DNA of 64,000 bases from the NCBI RefSeq assembly GCF_002245355.1, contig NZ_NOWF01000002.1, positions 366,996 through 430,995 of the forward strand, in the 5' to 3' direction. The position numbers and the translations under genes were made by a program. Shown piece after piece: positions 1 to 9,474 of the stretch. This DNA is from Paludifilum halophilum (GTDB taxonomy: Bacteria; Bacillota; Bacilli; Thermoactinomycetales; DSM-45169). The notes beneath the pieces are model-generated. The model saw nothing but the letters and a program-made list of their open reading frames with translations. It did no database searches and was not told the DNA's origin. Each line of letters starts with the position of its first letter. Within the stretch, counting starts at the first letter, position 1.

Positions 1-3000
1 GTCACTTCCCCTTTCGCATTGGTCGTTTTGACCGGACGACCGAAACCGTCCATCACATATTGCGTATCGTTCCCCTTGGCATCCGTCACCGTGGATTGGA
101 TGTTGGAACCGCCGGTGCCGTCGGGGTCTACATAATCGAAGGCGGTCTCCCCGCCTTCCCGGTCGGTCAGCGTACGGAGCCTCCACTTATTGAGCTGGTC
201 GGTGTCGGAATCCGACGGCATGTAGTAGTCGAGGTTCGTCGCATTCCCCCGGGGATCGGTGATCTTCACCAATTTGGTGTTCTTGTTGGTGTTGGTGGCA
301 TCATAGGTGAAGCCGAAGGTTTTGGCTTCGTCGGTACCGGCCCCGTCCACCATCTCCCGCATCAGACCCTTGTCACTGTAGGTGAAGGTGATTGTCCGGC
401 CGGAAATGTCGGTGATCGACTTCACTTTGTCGATGATCTTGGGGTTGTTCAGTTTGGTGTCCTCGGTTTTGGTGTCTCCGTCAAAGTAGGTATAGTCTTC
501 CCCTTTTTGATAATACTCCAGCGTCAAGGTTTGCCGGCGGGTGGGATCGGTGATGTATTTCAGGAACTTGGTTGGTTTGTTGTTGGATTTCTTCTCCTCG
601 TAAGTGAAGAGCAGTTCATTCCCGTTTTTGTCCACAATCGCCGACAGGAACCCTTCCCCGTCGAAGAAGAACTGAGTACGGTCGGGGCGGGTCATCACCC
701 ACTGGCGTTCCTCTTTGGAGCCGTCCTTCTGCAGATAAAAGTGGACACCGGCAGGCCGTTTGTAATACCAGGTGCTTTCATCCGTCTTGTCCGGCTGCTT
801 TAACTCAAAGGTGTGACTAGTGCCGTCCCCGTCGGTCAGGGTAACTTCCGTCGGCCAATCCTTCCCCTTGGGATGCAGGTCCAGCGGCGTTCCCAGACGC
901 ATCAGACTGGTGGCGGACAGCGACCAGCCGTAACCCATGGACGAATCCGAAGTGTCCAGGCTGTTGTAAGTCATCCGCAGGAAGGTGGCCAGTCCCCGGC
1001 TCGGGTTGGAGAAAGGGTTGTAGTTAAATACTGTGTTTCCGGCGTACTGGTTCACCATCGCCTTCGAGCCGGAACCGGTGTTTTTCCCGGATATATTGGT
1101 AGAACTTCTCCATCCCCAGCTCGTTGGAGGTGGGATCTTCCACCATCACCTTCTGGTCCAGGGTGGTGATGTCTTCGTCATTCTTGGAAAGCCATGTCCC
1201 GTCGGTTTGATTCCGGAGATCCCACTGCAGAACAAAGGCTTCCCGCTTGTTCCCCTCATCACTGTGGATCGGAGTTTTCACCTTGGCTTGGACGGTAACG
1301 GCTTCCCCCGGAGAAACATCTTCAGGGAGAGCGGTTTCCAACCGGTTGCCGGAGGTGGTCTTATCCGTCCCGTCCGGCAAGGCCCAGTGATAGGACAGCA
1401 CATAGTCAGCGGCGGGCCAGGTCTTATCCGTCGTGTTGGTGACCGTCACCTCAACCGTATATTCGTCTCCCGAGATCATGCGGGAGGGGGTTTTCGGCGC
1501 GTAATAAGTGTTGGCCGCCGTCTCCTCGGTATAGGTGACCGTCAACTTGGGGCGCAGATTTTCCTCTTCCGCTTCACTGCTCAAAAAGAGGACGCGTTCC
1601 CCGTCGCCGGCCTCATCCTGCCGCTTGACCAGGAATCCGTGGTTGGACGCGGGATCGTTGACCCACTGCTGGACGATGTCTCCGGCGTTCCAACGGTGCC
1701 ACTTGGGGTCATTGGAGATGGAGGGGACATCGTCGGAAGCGGTGTCGTTATAGTCTCCGCCAGCCTCGGTCCAGCTGGTGGAGGCATCCGCTTGATTCCA
1801 GGTAGCGCTCGTCTCGTCGAAGTCCCGACTCAAGGCGTGGAGGTCGTAGATTCCGCCGCTGCCGCGGGCTTCCGACGTCCACAGATTGAGCTCGGCATCG
1901 AGGATGTTGGCTCCGGAGGGGAGCGATGACAGGTCGCTGAACTTTAACAGCGCCCGGGCATTCCCGTAGGTGGAGCTGTTATTGCCCACCTCCAGCCACG
2001 GTTCCCCGGCCAGCACATCGTGGTTGGTATCCGGCTGTCCGCTGGACAGGGTGGTATCCGCCGCATCTCCCTGGAAGATCTGTACCACCCGACCGGCTTT
2101 GGGAAGGCGGACGAGCCGGGTCGGAGACGGGATGATCGAGCCGTCTTCGGTTTTAACCGCCACCATGTAGTAATAGGCGTTCCCGAAGGGTTCGTCACTG
2201 TCGGCGGGTGTCGGCTCCGCCGTTGTATCGGTGTACTGGGTCGTTCCCTTGTCCACAGGGGCGACCAGAGTAGAGGCCGACGGCTGGAAATGCTGGTTGA
2301 CGCTCCGGTGAACCTGGTACTCGACAATGTTGTCCGAGTCGGAGTCCGCATTCGGATCCTGGTACGCCGACCAGTTCAGCTCGGCACCGGTGGCATGGAT
2401 CTTGGTCGGCTTGTCCAACTCAACGCCGGGCTTCCCGTAGGTGAGAAACAGCTTGGGCCGGTTGGCGGATTCGCCGTTATAGGCGTATTCGCTGGCCTCA
2501 TATCGGGGACCGCCCTGTCCCAGGGATTCATCCGAAGCCTTCAGCATGAAGCCATAGTTGGGTTGACTGCCGTCGATCCAACTCTGAACCGTACTCCGGA
2601 CACTGAAGGTGTGCCAGGTGTTTTGCTCATTCGCTTTTTTGGTGCCCCGGGCGAATCGGGTCCAGCGGACAGCATCGGCGATCACCGCTTGATCGCTGAC
2701 ATCTCCCAGGACCACTTGATGGGCGGTGCCGGCACGGAAGAAAAGGGTGTCCAGTGTCTCCCATTGACTTCTTTCACTCCCGGCACTCTGGTCCACCGTG
2801 TAGGTCTCCTTCCCGCCGTCGTAATGGACGGTATAGGGAGCATCCGTCGCCCGGTCGGAAGCCTGCACATAGTGTGCGTCCACCCGGTAGTAGCCGTCCT
2901 CCGTCAGGCGGGGGATCCAAGTATAAGTATCTCCGGTAGCACTATCGTTGTTATATTGATAATCATCGCCCACTGCGTATTGCGTAAGCGTACTGGTCGA

Positions 3001-4478
3001 TTGCGGCCATTTCGCCTCATCGTTGGGGCACGTTTTGGGATAATCAGGGGTGTCGCAGTTTGCCGATTCATTATCCACGATCACCCGGTTGTATCCCATC
3101 TCCGCGTAGTCGCCGTGAGCCGAGTCCCAGGTTACGGTGCTTTCATCCCAGGGGGCCGTCACCCGGCGCGCCTCGATGTTCACATCGTTGCTGTTGGTCG
3201 TGAACGCCTGGTCATAGTATGTCTTCAGCTGGGCCGAATCCAGCTCAACGTTATCCGGAATCCCCGACAGGTCAAACTTCAACAGACTCCGGGTATATGT
3301 AGGAGTCCGTCGTCCCGACAGAGAGTTTCCAGGTATCGTTAAAGTTCCGGTCCGACGACCCGCTGCTGTTGATGATCATCGCATCCTGTGCGTCGGTGGG
3401 AGTCGGCTCCAGCTTGATCGTCGGGTCGATCACCACCGGGTACTTCCGTTTGTCGCTTTTCAGCTATTTGTCGTCGGCTTTCACCGTGATTTCAATGTGA
3501 GAACCTTTCTGTTTGACCGACTGGGTGACTTTGTCACTCCACACTTTTCCGTAAGGAGAGGAGGAATCGTCCTTATCGTCCAATCATGAACGGTTTCGGA
3601 ATGATGAAGACGGGATCTCCTTCCCCGCTCTTCCGGTAAAAGGCGATGGAGCCGTCTTTCCGCTTTTTCGCTTTGACACCGCCCATTTTGACGGTAAAGG
3701 TGTAGGCGGCGTCTTTCGGCGCCTTCTCCAGAACGATCTTCTCTTTTAAGGCATCGGAGGTCACCTGGTAAACCAGGTCCGCCTCGCCAAAGACGTCGGG
3801 GTAGGTGACCGTGTCCTCCTTCACTTCCGGTGAAAGGGATTTTCCTTTTCCTTTGACCCCCAGCGTCAGTTGCCGCTTATTCCGTTTGAACCGGACCAGC
3901 TTGTCCGATTTCTTTCCGAAGAAACTTTGAAAGGTGTTTTTCTCGTTACCATAACTGAACCCGGGTTGATCGGCGCTTTGAATCCGGGTATCGATTTTAT
4001 GCCAGTTCCCTTTCTGATCTTTATAGTGGATGGGGGAACCGGCGATTTCCGCTTGGACGCGTCCATCTTCAAGTTTGTAAAACTTGGCGCGGGCCGTCCT
4101 TTTTTTCTTTAATTCCTTCACCCGCTTCGGCTTCGCCATCTTCTCCCCTTTCGGGGCTTTTTCTTTTCGGGGGAGTATATCCGTGGCCTGAGCGGTTCCA
4201 TTTTCATTTTCATCGTCGCCAATCCCCAGATATTCCCCCATCTCTTCCCAGAATCCCTTCTTTTCGTCCTCCTGGGCCGGTTGCCGTTGGGGCTCGTCCG
4301 GGGTTAAAAATCCGACGATTTTGTCCATGATTCCGGGTTTGTTAGCCTCTGCCACAGGTGTGCCGCTCCAGGCGCGAATCGCATCAGCGGCCAAAACCGG
4401 CGCCGGATGAAGGCTGCCGAATAAGAAAACAAATAAAAAGAGTAAGATTAGCAATCGTTTCCCTATTCCGATTTTCAT
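1..4478 (-). pseudogene. Degenerate WapA/RHS-type secreted wall protein (left part outside window)
   Basis: Three open segments in different frames form one gene. Segment 4478-3573 begins with a clear signal peptide (MKIGIGKRLL, hydrophobic LFLFVFLFG, then LAADA) behind the ribosome site AAAGGAGA and has the usual N-terminal region of RHS wall proteins. Segment 3282-1024 carries two DNRLRE-type repeats around a golvesin/CBD-like stretch. The part below about 1095 encodes YD/RHS-repeat sequence (SMGYGWSLSA, LRTLTDREGG) and runs off the window. I see four lesions. There is a one-base shift near 3586 (PFM then LDDKDD in the next frame), a TAG at 3464-3466 (ADDK*LKSDKRKYPVV, probably TGG originally), a one-base shift near 3290-3300 before RSLLKFDLSGIP, and one in a TATATAT run near 1092-1098 before SGKNTGSGSK. 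Intact relatives are secreted toxin-delivery or wall-associated proteins. Sequencing error could explain single-base shifts but hardly all four. Confidence 0.85.
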
Positions 4479-4842
4479 TCACCTGTCTCCTTTCTTCCAG
4501 TACCGCTTCAGGCCACTTGGTTCTGTCTTTCCGGAAAAATAAACCGTTATGGGTTGATCAACAGCACCCCTCAGATTCTGTCTCCCCTCCTTCATTTTTG
4601 TAAAAAATAAAAACTGGCACCCCCCATACATTTAGCATATCATTCCAACCCCTTAATTAGACTTTTTGTACTATGCTAAATATAATATATATTAATTTTC
4701 TTTAAATAGATGATTATACCTTTATTTTTATACGGTGTCTTGGGAGGATAGGAAAAGATTTCGTTATGGTATACGAGGGGAATTCCGCTATTTTTCATCA
4801 ATCATTGTATAAACGGTCCAGCAAATCTTGCCCCGGCTCTGC
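4479..4842. other. AT-rich intergenic region between divergent genes
   Basis: No gene is visible. The stretch around 4610-4740 is very AT-rich (many TATA-like words around 4670-4735) and must hold the promoter of the minus-strand wall protein and probably that of the plus-strand enolase-superfamily gene. I could not pick one convincing -35/-10 pair on either strand. Confidence 0.5.
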
Positions 4843-4953
4843 AAACCCGGCGACCGACTCCGGTTGGCTCGCCGGGTTTGTTCTGTCCGAAAGATTAGTC
4901 CGGGGACGATTAGGAGAAACTCCTAGGAAGAGCTGGCCGGTCCCATACCGGCC
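4843..4953 (+). promoter_or_regulatory. Hairpin-rich 5' leader of the enolase-superfamily gene
   Basis: Three inverted repeats follow one another just upstream of the gene. The first is AAACCCGGCGA (4843-4853) with TCGCCGGGTTT (4869-4879), 11 bp perfect. The second is TAGGAG (4911-4916) with CTCCTA (4920-4925). The third is GGCCGGT (4935-4941) with ACCGGCC (4947-4953). The first could be a weak terminator or attenuator, as only a short T-rich stretch follows. I do not recognise a known riboswitch class. The whole set lies within 140 bases of the start codon. Confidence 0.4.
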
Positions 4954-4976
4954 TCGGGTTCACAAAGGGAGTGACG

Positions 4977-6098
4977 ATGGTGGAGATTGAATCGGTGGAA
5001 ACTTATCCCCTTTATGTTCCTCTTCAGGAGCCTTACGGGGATGCCAACGGATACAAATCCTACCGAAGCTGTTATCTGTTTCGCATCCGGACACGCTCCG
5101 GTGTGGAGGGATGGGGGGAATGCGCCGACTGGCTGCCCCTTCTGGAAAAAGGGTTTCAGGAGCGGATCATTCCTTTTTTGATCGGAAAAAAAAGCACTGA
5201 CCGCCTGCAACTGGTGGCGGCAGTGCAAAAGTGGCATCCCCGGGCGGCGGCGGGGGTGAGTATGGCGCTGACGGAAATCGCAGCGAAACAGGCCGGGCTG
5301 TCCGTTTGCGACCTCTGGGGAGGGGCGAGGAGAAAGGAAGTCCCGGTTTATGCCTCCTTTCAGTCCTATACGGATCGACCGGATTGGATGCACCATTCGC
5401 GGAAGAGAGTGGAGCAGGCGTTGATCGACGGTTTCTCCCGGGTGAAGGTGAAAATCGGGGGCAAACCCTTCCGGGAGGACTGGGAGCATATCGCCGCCCT
5501 TCGGGAGATGGCAGGGGATCAAGCTCAGTTGGCAGTGGACGCCAATCAGAGCTACGATACAGCGACAGCCCTTCGCTGGAATCGAATGTTTGCAGAAGAG
5601 GACGCTTGGCTCTGGTTTGAAGAACCGATTCCGATGGATCACGTTTCCGAATACCGCATCCTTCGCTCCCGGTGTCTCATCCCGGTGGCGGGAGGCGAAA
5701 ACATTGAAGAACCGAAGGCGTTTCTCCCCCTACTGCAGAACGGGGGAATTGATCTTCTTCAGCCGGATCCGACCCATGTCGGCGGGATTGACGCCCTTCG
5801 GGACACCCTGCAGCTGGCCCGTCACTTCGGGTTGCGCGCCAGCCCCCACACCTTCGATGGAGCCTTGTCCCGCTTATACGCCTTGTTTGCCCAAAGCTGT
5901 CTCTCCGAATGGAGCAAGATGGAAGGAGAAAACATCGAACCGGTGGAATGGGACGCGATGGAAAACCCCTTTACGGACCTGTTCCCTCTTCGCCCGGTGA
6001 AAGGAACGGTCTCCCTGCCGACGGGAGCGGGGATCGGTGTGGAGCCCGATCCGGAACGGCTGAAGGCTTATCGCTGGGACGGGATGAGCGGCCCGTAA
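4977..6098 (+). CDS. Mandelate racemase/muconate lactonizing enzyme family protein (enolase superfamily)
   Basis: A 373-residue enzyme of the enolase superfamily, which abstracts a proton alpha to a carboxylate using a Mg2+-bound enediolate. The N-terminal capping domain is followed by the TIM barrel with the expected residues in order: the KVKIG lysine, metal ligands in VDANQ, FEEP and GGEN, then QPDPTHVGG and SPHTFDG, which supply the Asp/His pair typical of the mandelate racemase subgroup. The substrate cannot be told from sequence; dehydratases, racemases and cycloisomerases share this layout. I chose ATG 4977 because AAGGGA at 4965-4970 sits six bases before it; GTG 4971 directly abuts the site. 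It stands alone between a hairpin-rich leader and a strong terminator. Confidence 0.88.
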   Translation: MVEIESVETYPLYVPLQEPYGDANGYKSYRSCYLFRIRTRSGVEGWGECADWLPLLEKGFQERIIPFLIGKKSTDRLQLVAAVQKWHPRAAAGVSMALTEIAAKQAGLSVCDLWGGARRKEVPVYASFQSYTDRPDWMHHSRKRVEQALIDGFSRVKVKIGGKPFREDWEHIAALREMAGDQAQLAVDANQSYDTATALRWNRMFAEEDAWLWFEEPIPMDHVSEYRILRSRCLIPVAGGENIEEPKAFLPLLQNGGIDLLQPDPTHVGGIDALRDTLQLARHFGLRASPHTFDGALSRLYALFAQSCLSEWSKMEGENIEPVEWDAMENPFTDLFPLRPVKGTVSLPTGAGIGVEPDPERLKAYRWDGMSGP

Positions 6099-6105
6099 CA
6101 ACCGG

Positions 6106-6132
6106 AAACCCCCGCCTTCCCGGCGGGGGTTT
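6106..6132. terminator. Bidirectional Rho-independent terminator
   Basis: AAACCCCCGCC (6106-6116), a four-base loop, and GGCGGGGGTTT (6122-6132) form an 11-bp perfect hairpin flanked by A and T runs. It lies between two convergent genes ending at 6098 (+) and 6134 (-) and should serve both. Confidence 0.88.
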
Positions 6133-6133
6133 C

Positions 6134-7765
6134 TTATCCCTTTAAAATCTTTGTATGGGGGAAAATCGGTCCGGTACAATGAATGTCCACAACGGAAGTC
6201 TGGTCAGAGGCGAGGGCTTGGGGGAGGGCGGTCTGGAGTTCCTCCGGCTGTTCCACCCGATATCCCTCCGCTCCGCAGGCTCTCGCCAGAGCGGCATAAT
6301 CCGGGTTGGGAACCCGGGAGCCGAGAGTATTCAACCCTTCGACGATCATGCGGCCGGTTTCCATGAAATACGCCTCGTTGTTAAGAATGATCAGGGTCAG
6401 CGGAAGACGGTAGGTGACCGCTGTCACCAGATCGATGATCGAGTGGGCAACCCCTCCGTCTCCGGCGATACTGACGACTTGTCGGTTCGGGTTAGCCAGT
6501 TGGGCGGCGATTCCCGCCGGCAGACTGAAACCGAGGGTGCGCCAAGTCCCTGAGATGAGAAGTTCCTGATTCCGAAATTGAAAAATGCGTTCCAACCACA
6601 ATGTATGATCCCCGACATCCACCGCCATAATCGCATCGGGATCGATCCACCGGTTCAGTTCCGCGATTGCCCGGGCCGGAGAGAGCGGTTCGGTCTGATC
6701 CTCGATTTCCGACCGGATCCGTGCATTCCAGGAAGCTTTCTTCTCCTGGATTTCATCGAAATAGGACGGATGGGTTTTCGGCTGAACCGAGGCGACCAAC
6801 TGGGGAAGGACGGCGGACATATCGCCGACCAACCAGTCGGTGGCCGGATGACTGCGCCCGATGTTTTCGGAAACGGCGTCGATTTGGATAATCGGGATCG
6901 ACGGGGGGACGTAATCTTTCGGCCACCAGGTAGCGCCGAGGATGATACACAGATCCGCCTGATGCAACAATTCCCGGGAAGGTTCAGTTCCGGCCTGGCC
7001 GAGTCCTCCGACAAACAGCGGATGATCGTTGGGAACGGAGCTTTTGGCCGGCATGGTCACCATGATCGGCGCCCGGATTTTTTCCGCCAACTGGAGCGCC
7101 TCCGCTCCGGTTGGCTTGATCCCCCGCCCGGCGAGTATGATCGGCCGTTGGGCCTGATCGATCCGGGCCGCCACCCGGTTGACATCTTCCGGGGGTGGAG
7201 CTGGGACCGGAGGTGTCGGCGGCAACGGGTAAAACGCCTCACTGACCGGTAGCCGCCAAACCTCTTTCGGAATGGATAGATGGGCGACACCACCCCGTTC
7301 CAGCGCCGTTTTGACAGCGATGTTCAATAATTGGGGAAAAGACTGGCTTTCCGGGACCAGCGTGGAGTAGTAGGCGAGCGGTTGCATCAGCAATTGCTGG
7401 TCGATATCCTGGACCGACCCCGTCCCGATGTGTGTCCGTTGCACTTGCCCCGTAACCGCCAAAACAGGCGCCCGATCCTGCCAGGCATCAGCCAATCCAT
7501 TGAGCAACAGAGCGATGCCGGGGCCGGAGGTGGCGGTGCAGACGGCCAACTTGCCCGTCAATTTCGCTTCTGCGGCGGCCATCAGAGCGGCATCCGTCTC
7601 ATGGCGACAAGCGATATACTTGATTTGATCCTGATTGCCCAACTCATCGAGCAGATATAGGTTGCCATCTCCGATCACACCGTAGATTCTCTCGCAACCC
7701 CATCGCAAAAGCTGTTGGATGAGATGTTGGGCCACATTGCGCGGGTCGCTTCTTTGGCGAATCAT
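6134..7765 (-). CDS. Thiamine-diphosphate-dependent enzyme (acetolactate synthase/pyruvate oxidase family)
   Basis: About 543 residues with the three-domain ThDP fold. The N-terminal PYR domain contains the catalytic glutamate in CRHETDAALMA and the FAD/central-domain lead-in GPGIALLLNGLADAW. The middle domain runs roughly 195-330. The C-terminal PP domain has the GDGGVAHS...NN cofactor motif near residues 435-465. The family decarboxylates pyruvate or another 2-oxoacid and transfers the acyl unit to a quinone, an acceptor aldehyde or a ketoacid. No regulatory partner lies beside it, which argues against the biosynthetic acetolactate synthase. ATG 7765 is preferred over ATG 7774 because GTGAGG almost touches the latter. 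A 110-base gap with a long inverted repeat separates it from purU upstream. Confidence 0.85.
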   Translation of the reverse strand: MIRQRSDPRNVAQHLIQQLLRWGCERIYGVIGDGNLYLLDELGNQDQIKYIACRHETDAALMAAAEAKLTGKLAVCTATSGPGIALLLNGLADAWQDRAPVLAVTGQVQRTHIGTGSVQDIDQQLLMQPLAYYSTLVPESQSFPQLLNIAVKTALERGGVAHLSIPKEVWRLPVSEAFYPLPPTPPVPAPPPEDVNRVAARIDQAQRPIILAGRGIKPTGAEALQLAEKIRAPIMVTMPAKSSVPNDHPLFVGGLGQAGTEPSRELLHQADLCIILGATWWPKDYVPPSIPIIQIDAVSENIGRSHPATDWLVGDMSAVLPQLVASVQPKTHPSYFDEIQEKKASWNARIRSEIEDQTEPLSPARAIAELNRWIDPDAIMAVDVGDHTLWLERIFQFRNQELLISGTWRTLGFSLPAGIAAQLANPNRQVVSIAGDGGVAHSIIDLVTAVTYRLPLTLIILNNEAYFMETGRMIVEGLNTLGSRVPNPDYAALARACGAEGYRVEQPEELQTALPQALASDQTSVVDIHCTGPIFPHTKILKG

Positions 7766-7787
7766 CCCGATCATTCCTCACAAATCA

Positions 7788-7885
7788 ATGGTCCCTTTTA
7801 ATATCAAAGACGAAAAGGGTTTTTATACCCTCCGGCTGATCATCCAAAGAAACCAAGGACAAGGAGATCATTTGAAAGGGACCAT
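7788..7885. repeat. Widely spaced 11-bp perfect inverted repeat spanning the purU/ThDP-enzyme gap
   Basis: ATGGTCCCTTT (7788-7798) pairs perfectly with AAAGGGACCAT (7875-7885). The arms bracket nearly the whole gap, one touching the purU stop codon. A small internal pair, AGGGT/ACCCT, lies between them. In RNA this would fold into one long-range stem on the minus strand upstream of the ThDP-enzyme gene. Its role is unknown. Confidence 0.55.
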
Positions 7886-8754
7886 CAACTGCCAAAAACC
7901 ACCGTTTTATTCCCGTTGAGAAACACTTGGTCGTTCAAATGCCATTGAATCGCCCGGGCCAGTACTATGCGCTCAATGTCGCGGCCGATCCGTTTCAGAT
8001 CCTGCACATGGGCCCGGTGATCCACTCTTTGGATATCCTGCTCGATGATCGGCCCTTCGTCCAATTCTTCGGTAACGTAGTGAGCGGTGGCCCCGATCAG
8101 CTTAACCCCTCGGTCAAAGGCCTGTTGATAAGGTTTCCCCCCGATAAAAGCCGGGAGAAAGGAATGGTGGATATTGATCATTCGATTCCTGTAACGTTCG
8201 ATCATGCGGGAAGGCATGATTTGCATATAGCGTGCCAAAATGACCGTATCGACCTTCCCTTCCAACAGGTCGAGATGGATCTGTTCCGCTTCCAAACGGG
8301 TCTCCTTGGTTACCGGTACATGATGAAACGGAATGTCAAAAGGCTCCACAATCGATTTCAGATCCGGATGATTGCTGACGACCATGGCGATATCGGCGGG
8401 AAGTTCACCGATGCGCCAACGGATCAATAAATCCTGAAGACAGTGATCTTCCTTCGAGACGAAAATCGCCAGTTTTTTCCGTTCACCGGCATCTCGGATC
8501 CCCCAGTTCATCGAAAAACGCTCGGCAACCGGGCGGAAGCTTTCCGTCAACTCCGGCAAGCGACGGGCAAGGTCCGCTAATTCAAATTCCACCCGCATAA
8601 ACAGCGTTCCGCCATGGGAATCGGTGGAAAACTGATCCGATTGCGTGATATTGGCTTGTTGTTGAAACAAAAATTGGGTGACAGCGGCATTGACACCCGG
8701 TTGATCGGTACAAGTCACGATCAAGATTCCTTTATTGGAGTGAGCTTGGTTCAT
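7885..8754 (-). CDS. purU: Formyltetrahydrofolate deformylase
   Basis: A 289-residue protein of standard PurU length. Residues 8-85 form an ACT domain (GILIVTCTDQPGVNAAV) that in the family senses methionine/glycine. The C-terminal two-thirds is a formyltransferase-type domain with the Asn-His-Asp catalytic set in INIHHSFLPAF and ELDEGPIIEQD. It hydrolyses 10-formyl-tetrahydrofolate to formate and tetrahydrofolate, which feeds purine synthesis and balances one-carbon pools. The start follows AGGTGA about twelve bases upstream. It precedes the ThDP enzyme on the same strand, but the 110-base gap leaves open whether they share a transcript. Confidence 0.95.
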   Translation of the reverse strand: MNQAHSNKGILIVTCTDQPGVNAAVTQFLFQQQANITQSDQFSTDSHGGTLFMRVEFELADLARRLPELTESFRPVAERFSMNWGIRDAGERKKLAIFVSKEDHCLQDLLIRWRIGELPADIAMVVSNHPDLKSIVEPFDIPFHHVPVTKETRLEAEQIHLDLLEGKVDTVILARYMQIMPSRMIERYRNRMINIHHSFLPAFIGGKPYQQAFDRGVKLIGATAHYVTEELDEGPIIEQDIQRVDHRAHVQDLKRIGRDIERIVLARAIQWHLNDQVFLNGNKTVVFGS

Positions 8755-9264
8755 CGCTTCTTTTCACCTCGGTCAATGTTCTCATTCTGTCGATCAGGCG
8801 ACATCGGTATTCGGGAGACGATTTCCGTCTTCACGCCTCTCCCCAGCGCTTTACAGAAAAAGCCGCAGAAACGGAAGGAAAAATCCCTTCCACTTCCACG
8901 GCGTCTGAATCTCCGTCAAGCAGAGTTGAAACGACCGTAAACATTCCTGTATGGGCCGGTGAATCAAAGGTTCAAACCCGCCCACAACGATGAGATTAAA
9001 GGATATCCGCTCTGATAAATACTGAAAGCAGTTGACATCCATTCCCAGATCCAGTGGCCTTTGCACTCCGGAAAAGCGCCATTCCTGCTTCGGTTGCTCC
9101 GCTTCCGGGTCTCAGTGTGCCTTTGAAGCAGCCAAGATCGGTTTTTAACCGCGCTGGATGTGATAACAATCTATATCGTAGCCTTCATCCCCCCGGTTCG
9201 TCAAGTTCTCACCGGCGAAAGAATGAAGAAAACACAGGTTGTCCCGGATGGACATCATTTCTAA
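8755..9264. other. Intergenic region without a convincing gene
   Basis: About 500 bases lie between divergent purU and the permease promoter. Only short open frames occur here, including a 71-codon one on the minus strand (8851-9066), none with a good ribosome site or recognisable protein features. The purU promoter should lie near the left end. I see no repeats or RNA genes. Confidence 0.5.
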
Positions 9265-9293
9265 TTGACATTTCAAAATTATTAATATATAGT
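9265..9293 (+). promoter_or_regulatory. Sigma-A promoter of the purine permease gene
   Basis: TTGACA (9265-9270), a 17-base spacer, and TATAGT (9288-9293) are near-consensus. The predicted transcript starts around 9300, which gives an untranslated leader of about 175 bases. Confidence 0.85.
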
Positions 9294-9299
9294 TAAACC

Positions 9300-9474
9300 A
9301 AATCCGGAAAGTACTAGGATGAGAAAGTGTCAAAAACGCTTTCTTCTTCCACCCCTATTTCCAACCGGCCGCTCAGGACTCTGTTTCACGGAGGTTGAGA
9401 AGCCACAGATGCGAAAGGTATGGCCTTCGTATCTGTGGCTTCTCGTTTATTTATGACCAAAGGGGGTTATCGGG
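9300..9474 (+). promoter_or_regulatory. Structured 5' leader with terminator-like hairpin, candidate riboswitch or attenuator
   Basis: Two hairpins are visible. The first, AGAAAGTGT (9322-9330) with ACGCTTTCT (9336-9344), has nine pairs including one G-U. The second is a long one: GAGAAGCCACAGAT (9397-9410) pairs without mismatch to ATCTGTGGCTTCTC (9431-9444), and the inner bases GCGAAAGG/CCTTCGT nearly continue it. It is followed by GTTTATTTATG. The CTCA..TTGAG bases around 9372-9399 overlap the 5' arm and could compete with it. I do not see the conserved cores of the purine (guanine/adenine), preQ1 or guanidine riboswitches. The ribosome site AAAGGGGG is at 9459-9466. Confidence 0.55.

Noticed and set aside
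2020-3342. 440-codon plus-strand open frame opposite the wall protein
   Set aside because: It is the mirror frame of a GC-rich coding region; the minus strand shows clear DNRLRE protein sequence and the plus frame has no motif or ribosome site.
8851-9066. A 71-codon minus-strand open frame in the purU-permease gap
   Set aside because: No ribosome site, no recognisable protein features, and several overlapping frames of similar length occur by chance in this GC-rich DNA.
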